64,000 nucleotides of DNA, taken from contig NZ_AJTN02000193.1 in the NCBI RefSeq assembly GCF_000305495.1, positions 1 through 64,000 of the forward strand. The letters are read 5' to 3'. This DNA is from Peribacillus psychrosaccharolyticus ATCC 23296 (lineage in GTDB: Bacteria > Bacillota > Bacilli > Bacillales > DSM-1321). The stretch's first letter is position 1. Every line of letters begins with the position of its first letter. This document shows positions 57,645 through 64,000 of the stretch, piece by piece. The notes under the pieces were generated by a model. That model saw only the letters and a program-made list of their open reading frames with translations. It was not told the origin of the DNA and did not search any database. Made by a program: the position numbers and the translations under genes.

Positions 57645-57673
57645 ACTTTATCATGCATTTTCCGTTTTTACAA
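57645..57673 (-). promoter_or_regulatory. Predicted promoter of the rbs operon
   Basis: On the minus strand TTGTAA (57673-57668) and TAAAGT (57650-57645) are 17 nt apart, and the cre site follows at the start point. Confidence 0.55.
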
Positions 57674-57699
57674 CCATTAATTCTTATCTCGAAAGGATT

Positions 57700-57732
57700 C
57701 TTAAGGTTATCTTAAGAATCCTTCATTATTAT
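57700..57732 (+). promoter_or_regulatory. CiaR-type box and -10 before the VTC/DUF4956/CotH operon
   Basis: CTTAAG-GTTAT-CTTAAG (57700-57716) is an 11-bp-spaced direct repeat, followed 10 nt later by TATTAT (57727-57732). It sits inside a longer perfect inverted repeat of AAGGATTCTTAAG and CTTAAGAATCCTT, which might also act as a terminator or a second operator. Confidence 0.72.
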
Positions 57733-57766
57733 GAAGTCATTCCAACACGATAGGAGGTCAGAAATA

Positions 57767-58450
57767 ATGAAAGGCTTAAAAGGAAGGCGCGAGTTAAAGC
57801 ATGGTATTACCAAGGCTGACTGCTATCTGATAAGAAATAATCTTCAGCATTTTATGACGCTTGATCCCCATGGTAATAATGGAAAATACTTAATTCGCAG
57901 TGTCTATTTCGATAATTTTGATAACCGGATCATGAATCAGAAAACGGAAGGCTATTATCACCGTGATAAATTCAGGGCCAGGTTGTATGACTATAATACC
58001 GACTTTATTAATTTGGAGAAAAAAAGTAAGCGGGACAATTTGACATACAAACAAAAGTGTAAAATCACTGCTGCTGAATATGAACAAATCCGCATAGGGG
58101 AACTTGATTGGATGGCAGTGGATTCGCGAGACTTAATTCGTGAATTATACATCAATATGAACCTATATCAACTTAAGCCAACAACGGTAGTAGATTATGA
58201 ACGGGAAGTATTTATCTATCCGCATGGTAATGTCCGTGTCACGTTTGACAGCAATGTTCGGACAAGCTATCGTAACACGGATTTCCTTAACCCAGATCTG
58301 GTGATGGTTGAAGCGCTTGATCCAAACGATGTTATTCTCGAAGTGAAGTTCGATGAATTCCTGCCAGATATTATTAAGTCACTGCTTCAAGTAGTAAATA
58401 CACGCAAAACAGCTTACTCTAAATACCTTTTAAGCAGAAGGTACGGATAA
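57767..58450 (+). CDS. VTC-domain (polyphosphate polymerase-like) protein
   Basis: A 227-residue protein consisting of one VTC domain, the tunnel-shaped catalytic fold of yeast Vtc4 and CYTH-like triphosphate enzymes. It has RRELKHGITKADCYLI at the start, then YLIRSVYFDNFDNRIM, a basic strand KFRARLYDY, FINLEKKSK, VDYEREVF and DVILEVKFDEFLP; the basic and acidic residues match positions that bind phosphate and metal in the family. Bacterial members usually sit beside DUF4956 and CotH genes, as here. Whether it makes polyphosphate is not shown. The ATG at 57767 lies 9 nt after GGAGG; the frame back to 57731 overlaps the promoter. Confidence 0.88.
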   Translation: MKGLKGRRELKHGITKADCYLIRNNLQHFMTLDPHGNNGKYLIRSVYFDNFDNRIMNQKTEGYYHRDKFRARLYDYNTDFINLEKKSKRDNLTYKQKCKITAAEYEQIRIGELDWMAVDSRDLIRELYINMNLYQLKPTTVVDYEREVFIYPHGNVRVTFDSNVRTSYRNTDFLNPDLVMVEALDPNDVILEVKFDEFLPDIIKSLLQVVNTRKTAYSKYLLSRRYG

Positions 58451-58478
58451 GTAAAATCTATTTAACGGAGGTTAACCA

Positions 58479-59174
58479 TTGGATACGCAAACTAACACTA
58501 CAAACTTTACTGATATTTTCAAATCAAGCTTTTTGGATAACACCGCATCGTTCTCGATTGTTGATTCATTGATTGGCTTAGTGGTTGCTTTCGCACTCGG
58601 CATGTTTATCTATGTGATTTATAAGAAAACGTTCGCCGGTGTTATGTATTCCCACAATTTCAATATTTCATTAATTATCATGTCTATGATTACTGCACTT
58701 GTCATCATGGGGATCTCTACTAATATTGTCATTTCTCTTGGTATGGTAGGTGCCCTTTCTATCGTTCGTTTTAGAACACCCATTAAAGACCCAATGGATC
58801 TTGTTTATCTCTTTTGGGCGATTGGCTCTGGTATCCTTTGCGGAGCCGGCCTCATCCCGCTTGCTATTATCGGTGCGATTTTAATAGGAATCGTGATGTT
58901 GTTCTTCAGCAACCGATTGACGATTGAAAATCCGTATCTTTTAATTGTAAAGTACACAGATTCTTCTATTGAATCCATGTTGGACGAGGTCCTTTCTAAA
59001 CAATCAAAAAAGCATACGATTAAATCGAAATCGATTATGCCTGATAATAATTTAGAAGTAACTTATGAGATTCGACTCAAAGAAAATGATACAGAATTCA
59101 TCAACCTAATTAAAGAAATTAATAGTGTAAGATCTGCTGTTATGTTAAGTTACGACGGCAACTTCACAGCATAA
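58479..59174 (+). CDS. DUF4956 membrane protein
   Basis: A 231-residue protein with about four membrane helices between residues 25 and 150 and a soluble C-terminal domain of about 80 residues. The conserved core is GMVGALSIVRFRTPIKDPMD near residue 88 (quoted in part), typical of DUF4956. The function is unknown; genes of this family pair with VTC-domain genes, so it may form a membrane channel or anchor for the VTC product. TTG is the start, 7 nt after GGAGG. Confidence 0.88.
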   Translation: MDTQTNTTNFTDIFKSSFLDNTASFSIVDSLIGLVVAFALGMFIYVIYKKTFAGVMYSHNFNISLIIMSMITALVIMGISTNIVISLGMVGALSIVRFRTPIKDPMDLVYLFWAIGSGILCGAGLIPLAIIGAILIGIVMLFFSNRLTIENPYLLIVKYTDSSIESMLDEVLSKQSKKHTIKSKSIMPDNNLEVTYEIRLKENDTEFINLIKEINSVRSAVMLSYDGNFTA

Positions 59175-59243
59175 TTTCCTAGTAAGTGCGGGCATGGTTT
59201 GATTCACCTGCCCGCCTATTTTATAACAGAAAGGAGTTCTAGC

Positions 59244-61006
59244 ATGATAAAGAACCGATACGTCATCGGGGCCATCACACTCCTGCTGGTAGTCTTTATT
59301 GCTGTCCTTTTCATTGTGCCGACTTTTCAAGTCGAACAGCCTGAGAGCATGGCTAAGACATACAAATCAACCGTCTTTGATCAGAGCAAAGTGACGAAGG
59401 TTGATATTGAATTAAGTGATAAAAACTTGGCATCGATACTAGAAAGCCCCACAGATGAGGAAGTTGTCGACGCTGATGTTACCATCAACGGCAAAACAGT
59501 CAGCCACGTTGGCTTTCGTACAAAAGGAATGTTATCTTTAAGTTCCGTAGCCGCGATGGAGGATTCTGACCGCTACAGCTGGAAGATTGATTTTGACTAT
59601 TATCGCAGTGAACAAACGCTGGATGGCTTACAGAAACTAGCCTTAAATAATAATTTCAGTGATGCTTCCATGATGCGGGAATACCTTTCCTACGATCTAA
59701 TGGAAGATATGGGCGTACCTACTCCATCACACTCGTATATGTATGTCACCATTAATGGAGAAGAACAGGGACTTTACTTAGGTGTGGAAACTCTTGATGA
59801 AAGCTTTCTATCACAGAATTTCACTACTGGGAACGGTGACTTATACAAACCGGATGGAACAGGAAGCGATTTAAAATGGATCAGCGACGATATTGCTGAT
59901 TATACCGGCTTAAATTTGAAAACAAATACGAAAACATCTAAGCAATCTTCGATGATCAACATGCTTGATACCATTAATAATGGCGGAAAATTGGAAGATG
60001 TAGTAGATGTTGATGAGATGCTCCGTTATTTTGCCGCCAATACAGCGCTAGTCAATCTTGATCACTATCAAGGTGATAAAAAGCATAATTATTATCTCTA
60101 CGAAGAAGATGGTCTCTTTTCCATGCTTCCTTGGGATTACAATATGGCATTTGGCGGTATGGAGCTATGGGTGGAGGTATGGGCGGCAAAGCCAAAGATA
60201 CATCTGCCGAGGATACACAAGCAAAGGAAACCACAGAAGCAGGAGAAGCTAAAAAAGCCCAAATGCCTGGCGGTGGAAAAGAAGGCGGCATGATGGGTAT
60301 GGGTTCGTCGAGCTTCATAAACGATAGTGCTATAAACTTTAGCATTACCACCCCTGTTTCAGGGGCTACCCTTGAAGAACGTCCTCTGCTGAATGCTCTA
60401 CTAGAAGATGATGAAAATAGAGAGACATTCAACAAATATCTAAAAAAAATGGCAACTGGATTCTTCTCTGAGGAAACCATAACAGAAAAAGTTAGTGAAA
60501 TCACCTCAATGATTACACCATACGTAGAGAAAGATCCTACTAAGTTTTATACCATGGAGGAATATCTTAAAGCGACAACTGGTGATGAGAGTATCATAGA
60601 ATTCTCCACACAGCGTGCTGAGTCCATTTTAGCGCAATTATCCGGAGAATTAGTCGTCGAAGCTGAAACAAGTTCTGATATGGGCGGCGGACAGGAACAA
60701 GGTCAAATGCAGCCGCCTGACGTTACTACTGGGGAGGCCCAGGATAAGGGAATGCAACCGCCTGCTGGTCAGGACGGAGCAGGTCCCGGCGCTGGCGGAC
60801 CGCCTAATATGGGCGGTGGACAGAATGGTCCGCCTGATATGGGCGGCGGCATGCAGCCTCCAGGTATGGACGGAGGACCTAATGCTCAATCAGGAGCAGC
60901 TGGAAGCAGCTACTCTAAAGAAACATTTATCATGATTGGGATATCGCTTGCTCTGCTAATTGGAGCCATTGTCTTTGCTTCTTTCTTTAAACGAAGACGA
61001 TCGTAA
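59244..61006 (+). pseudogene. CotH-family kinase-like membrane protein, split by a one-base frameshift
   Basis: The first frame (59244-60155 or so) has one membrane helix (about 7-27), then a CotH-type domain with NNFSDASMMREYLSYDLM and the catalytic region LDHYQGDKKHNYYLYEEDG / MLPWDYNMAFGG. The frame is then lost near 60153, and a second frame continues YGAMGGGMGGKAKD to 61006. Adding one base there gives about 587 residues with a Gly/Met/Pro-rich segment, a helical region, a long MGGG/QPP-rich stretch and a C-terminal helix plus FKRRRS. CotH proteins are protein kinases that phosphorylate spore coat proteins in B. subtilis; this one is membrane-anchored. AAAGGAG lies 7 nt before the ATG. 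Confidence 0.85.
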
Positions 61007-61030
61007 AGCAATAAATAGCTATAATTCCAG

Positions 61031-61060
61031 GCTGTCGAGAAATCTTCGACAGCTTTTTTT
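61031..61060 (+). terminator. Terminator of the VTC/DUF4956/CotH operon
   Basis: GCTGTCGA and TCGACAGC pair around a seven-nt loop, followed by seven T. Confidence 0.92.
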
Positions 61061-61096
61061 GTGACAACTTTATCACCGGCTTTCTCTAGATCCTTC

Positions 61097-61186
61097 TGCA
61101 CAATAATTAGCCAGAAATGCACAGAAATTACTCGGTTCTGCACAGAAATTCGTCTGTTTTGCACACCTTTTCCTCCATTTTGCACA
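61097..61186. repeat. Intergenic direct-repeat array, exact 21-bp period, core TGCACA
   Basis: TGCACA occurs at 61097, 61118, 61139, 61160 and 61181, exactly 21 bp apart. The two central units share TGCACAGAAATT. On the minus strand one frame stays open across it and reads heptads such as VQNRRIS and VQNRVIS. Two related terminators flank it. It resembles the 21-bp array at 21134 in design but not in core sequence. Confidence 0.82.
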
Positions 61187-61274
61187 ATACAGAGGTTAAA
61201 ATGGTAAAAACAGCCATACTGTATCTTTTCTTTAGCTGGATTTATCTCCTGCGCAGGTCCTTTCAACACCCTTG

Positions 61275-61300
61275 GCTGTCGAGCTTTAACAGCTTTTTTT
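61275..61300 (+). terminator. Second plus-strand terminator, partial copy of the previous one
   Basis: GCTGT-N9-ACAGC followed by seven T. Its left arm GGCTGTCGAG is the same as that of the hairpin at 61031. It would end read-through across the repeat array. Confidence 0.65.
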
Positions 61301-61321
61301 CACTTCAATTTCTCTCCTAAT

Positions 61322-61348
61322 ACAAAAAACCGGAAGAGAAATACTTCC
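61322..61348 (-). terminator. Terminator of the VanS-like kinase gene
   Basis: On the minus strand GGAAG and CTTCC pair around TATTTCT, followed by GGTTTTTTG. The stem is short. Confidence 0.6.
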
Positions 61349-61368
61349 CTCCCAGCTCTCCTCCTTAT

Positions 61369-63576
61369 TTAGTTTAAATCAAGCATCACGACAGCCTTAA
61401 ATAAGTCTCCGTCTACATCAATATCAAGGGTTCCCCCATGAAGGTCAACAATGGATTTGGCAATGGCAAGTCCTAGCCCAGATCCTTCTGTATGGCGAGA
61501 GGTATCCCCTCGTTTGAAGCGCTCAAACATTTCATCTGTATTATCTCCAAGCTCATACTTGGTAACATTTTTAAACGTAATGACTACTCGATCTCGTTCA
61601 GCTGTAACAGATATATAGACTCTGGTATTCTCCAGTGAGTAGTTTAAGATATTTCCTATGAGATTATCAAACACCCGCCATAACTTTTGACCGTCAACAA
61701 ATGCAACACATTTATCAGGCATTGAAACGCGGAACTGTAGTGACGACTGCTTAATGGCTTCATCCCGTTCAGCTAGGGATTGCTGCAGCAGCTGAACAAT
61801 GTCTGCACGATCTTTAACTAATTCGATACTGCCGCTGGCCATTTTAGATGCTTCAAACAAATCATCAATTAAAACCTTTAACCGTTTTGATTTTCGATCA
61901 ATTATTTGAAGATAGCCCGTACGTTCCTCTTCACTGAGATTTGGATTCTTCAGCAATTCTGTATAAGTAATAATTGACGTTAATGGCGTCCGCAAATCAT
62001 GACTAACATTCGTAATCAATTCAGTCTTTAGTCTCTCGCTTTTAGCCTGTTCCTGTTGTGAAGTTTTCACACCTGTTTTCAAGCTATTTATGTTCCGAGC
62101 AAGCTTTGATAGGGTAGAGTTGCCCTTAGCTGGGAGATCAGATGCATAATGTCCGTTTACTAATTCATCTGTATACCGGACAATCCGATTGAACTTCCCA
62201 ATCTGTATCAAAAGATAGATAACAGCTGGTACAGTAACGAATAAAAATAAGGGGATGAAGACTATTACAGCTTCATTTTCCATAAAGACAACTGAAATCC
62301 CAATCCCTGTAGCAAACGTGATACCAAGCAGAATGACCATCTGAACACCGGTTCTTCTTACCAGAAATACATCTTTTGCTTTATAGATTAACGATTCTTT
62401 CCATTCTTCCTCGATATTTTCTTTGTTTTTAAGCGTATTAATGAACCAACTTCCCTGAATGAGCGTCAATACAAGAAATAGGACGGTCCAAAATGTTTGG
62501 TGTATGAACTCTCTTACAAAATAGTAAAATGATGAATAGGATATTTGATACATATTATCTGTAATATAATCGCCTAATATAAGGATCGTAACGAGTAAAA
62601 CGCCTGCCCGTACATCAATGGGGATCTTGGAATAAAAGACAGGGGTAGACCTGCTTATCTCAATGGTTTTCCATACACCTGATTTACGAATCATAAATGC
62701 ACCAAGCAGTAGGGCTAACAGGCTGGCAATTAGATAACTATACGCCAGTTTTTGAGTGGTCTTATATGTTTTATATTCCTTCATAATTGGACTTGATTTA
62801 GGAGCATCTTTTGAAATACCCACCTGCCCCTTTAACTCCCGATCGGCAAAAGATTCTATAATCCCTGCTGTATCAACCTCTGTATCTGTATAATCACTAT
62901 ATGAAGAGAAATAAGAGCGTTCATCTTCATCCATCGGAATAGAACGAAGATAGAGCATATCTTTTTTATTTATATATTGAGAGACATCATCTTCACTATC
63001 CAAGTTTAAATTTGTATACACTTCCCCTGTAGTCATGTCTTCTAAATAATAGGTATATGCTTTATCAAATTCGAGGAATTCCTTACGATTCTTCGTCATT
63101 TCTTGAAAATAAGCATCTACTTCTTTTTCTTTCACTTTACTAATCTTTTCTTCAACTACTTTATCACTTTGGAAATTGGCCATAATGTCATTTATTTTTT
63201 TGTCGCGTTCCGCTTCGTACATCTCTATAAGCTCTTTATTTTTCACTGCCTCTGCTTCTGAAATTTGACCCTCATACTGAGTCTTAATGGAATCTATTTG
63301 TTCAGGTAAATCTCCATATCTGAAGCGGTATTCTTCGATTTCTTCTTCTGTCACTGTAATCTTTTCTTTCATATTTTTAGGCGTAATACCCAGTTCAAAT
63401 AGATTTAGCTGTTCCAAGTACTTACTATTTTCAGACTTGAACTGCTCCGTATCAAAAAAATTTTGACCTATATACTCATTCCCTCTGCTCAGTCCTGACA
63501 TAACTCCGGTGAGCCCTAACGTAACGAACAATAAAGCTAAAACAAAATGCAGTCTACTTTTCCATTTTGTATCCAA
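61369..63576 (-). CDS. Large sensor histidine kinase with extracellular coiled-coil domain
   Basis: A 735-residue kinase. After a signal-anchor helix (9-27) comes an external region of about 240 residues that is charged and coiled-coil (about 70-165). A cluster of about six further helices follows (roughly 280-470), then HAMP, HisKA with His in TNVSHDLRTPLTSI near residue 518, and an ATPase domain with FDNLIGNILNYS and GSGLGLAIAKSIVDLHGG. The many helices are unusual for a two-component kinase. It starts at TTG, overlapping the regulator gene by 23 nt. Its convergent position to the VTC/CotH operon suggests a link, but no evidence fixes it. Confidence 0.88.
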   Translation of the reverse strand: MDTKWKSRLHFVLALLFVTLGLTGVMSGLSRGNEYIGQNFFDTEQFKSENSKYLEQLNLFELGITPKNMKEKITVTEEEIEEYRFRYGDLPEQIDSIKTQYEGQISEAEAVKNKELIEMYEAERDKKINDIMANFQSDKVVEEKISKVKEKEVDAYFQEMTKNRKEFLEFDKAYTYYLEDMTTGEVYTNLNLDSEDDVSQYINKKDMLYLRSIPMDEDERSYFSSYSDYTDTEVDTAGIIESFADRELKGQVGISKDAPKSSPIMKEYKTYKTTQKLAYSYLIASLLALLLGAFMIRKSGVWKTIEISRSTPVFYSKIPIDVRAGVLLVTILILGDYITDNMYQISYSSFYYFVREFIHQTFWTVLFLVLTLIQGSWFINTLKNKENIEEEWKESLIYKAKDVFLVRRTGVQMVILLGITFATGIGISVVFMENEAVIVFIPLFLFVTVPAVIYLLIQIGKFNRIVRYTDELVNGHYASDLPAKGNSTLSKLARNINSLKTGVKTSQQEQAKSERLKTELITNVSHDLRTPLTSIITYTELLKNPNLSEEERTGYLQIIDRKSKRLKVLIDDLFEASKMASGSIELVKDRADIVQLLQQSLAERDEAIKQSSLQFRVSMPDKCVAFVDGQKLWRVFDNLIGNILNYSLENTRVYISVTAERDRVVITFKNVTKYELGDNTDEMFERFKRGDTSRHTEGSGLGLAIAKSIVDLHGGTLDIDVDGDLFKAVVMLDLN

Positions 63577-64000
63577 TTCCCCATACCACCTTCAAATATC
63601 TTGGATTTTTCGGATCGATTTCGATTTTTTCACGTATCTTACGGATATGTACGGCCACAGTATTTTCGGCGTTATACCCTGGTTCCTTCCACACACGTTC
63701 ATAAATTTCGGAAATAGAGAATACTCTTCCAGGATATGACATTAGTAACTCAGTCATTTTATATTCAATAGGCGTCAATTTCACTGGCTCTCCGATAACC
63801 TTAACTTCCTTCGTTTCTCGATCAAGCGTCAATCCGTTTAAATCAATAACTTTTGCCGTGCCTTCATATGTACCAAGGGAAACATATCTTCTAAGCTGTG
63901 ACTTTACTCTAGCCATTAGTTCTAAAGGATTAAACGGCTTTGTCACATAATCATCTGCACCGACTTGAAGACCTAGGATTTTATCTGTATCTTCACTCTT
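63554..64000 (-). CDS. OmpR-family response regulator (partial, runs off window)
   Basis: The last 148 residues of a VanR/PhoB-type regulator; its N terminus lies beyond the window edge. The frame is open to 64000. I see the end of the receiver (GADDYVTKPFNPLELMARV, with the switch Lys) and the winged-helix domain with LTPIEYKMTELLMSYPGRVF and NTVAVHIRKIREKIE. It is co-translated with the kinase encoded next. Confidence 0.92.
   Translation of the reverse strand, partial: KSEDTDKILGLQVGADDYVTKPFNPLELMARVKSQLRRYVSLGTYEGTAKVIDLNGLTLDRETKEVKVIGEPVKLTPIEYKMTELLMSYPGRVFSISEIYERVWKEPGYNAENTVAVHIRKIREKIEIDPKNPRYLKVVWGIGYKMEK

Noticed and set aside
60910-61269. 119-codon minus-strand frame overlapping the cotH end
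   Set aside because: It runs antisense to the real cotH tail and through the 21-bp array and two terminators; no ribosome site. Only the heptad pattern in the array part is reported.

Overview
The window looks like a piece of the main chromosome of a spore-forming, low-GC Bacillota of the Bacillaceae (Bacillus sensu lato). The evidence is strong AGGAGG-type ribosome binding sites with many TTG and GTG starts, intrinsic terminators after most operons, a SAM-I riboswitch, a LiaIH/LiaFSR envelope-stress locus, an RsbR-type stressosome protein, a CcpA cre site, and gene content typical of Bacillus (yhfW, purU, rbs, gal, gnt, actP). I see no rRNA, tRNA, CRISPR array, insertion sequence or prophage. 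The species cannot be named from the sequence alone.

Layout. 0-2.3 kb: a SAM-riboswitch-controlled pair, an LLM-class flavin monooxygenase and an ATP-grasp ligase. 2.3-7.1 kb: the lia cell-envelope stress locus (liaI-like, liaH, frameshifted liaF, liaS, liaR) with a methyltransferase downstream. 7.1-10 kb: a DEAD-box helicase and a purine permease. 10-12.1 kb: a complete type II (actin-like) partition module, made of a ParR-like RHH protein, a ParM-like actin and an array of GTATACATGTATAC palindromes with about 21-bp spacing, placed between ordinary chromosomal genes. 12.2-15.5 kb: yhfW, a SIMPL protein and purU. 15.5-16.8 kb: two decayed genes fused at a deletion scar. 16.9-21.1 kb: a polar amino-acid ABC transporter and glutaminyl-tRNA synthetase. 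21.2-28 kb: an RsbR paralogue, MsrAB, a nucleoside transporter and a gluconate catabolic group with an RpiR regulator.

28-33.5 kb holds a CiaRH-like two-component system beside a MacAB-type exporter and a small two-helix membrane protein. Three direct repeats of the form NTTAAG-N5-(G/C)TTAAG, each 10 bp from a plausible -10, lie before the small membrane protein, before the exporter operon, and 24 kb away before a VTC / DUF4956 / CotH-kinase operon (57.7-61 kb). This is the pattern bound by streptococcal CiaR, and it suggests one regulon. The products also share Met/Gly/Pro-rich low-complexity segments.

33.5-40 kb: acetate symporter, split ThrE exporter, hydrolase, dicarboxylate/amino-acid symporter and a YhhN protein. 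40-44.8 kb: galKET plus a frameshifted LacI-type regulator. 45-51.9 kb: RlmI-like methyltransferase, Gfo/Idh/MocA oxidoreductase, PTS IIC, GltC-like regulator divergent from NADP-glutamate dehydrogenase, and an SDR protein. 51.9-57.6 kb: the ribose operon rbsRKDACB with a cre site. 61.3-64 kb: a second OmpR/VanS-type two-component pair, running off the window.

Three otherwise intact genes (liaF, galR, cotH) each carry an apparent single-base loss. Two of these are in A8/A9 tracts where slippage could restore the frame. This may be sequencing error, recent decay or real slippage. Two intergenic arrays with an exact 21-bp period also stand out.
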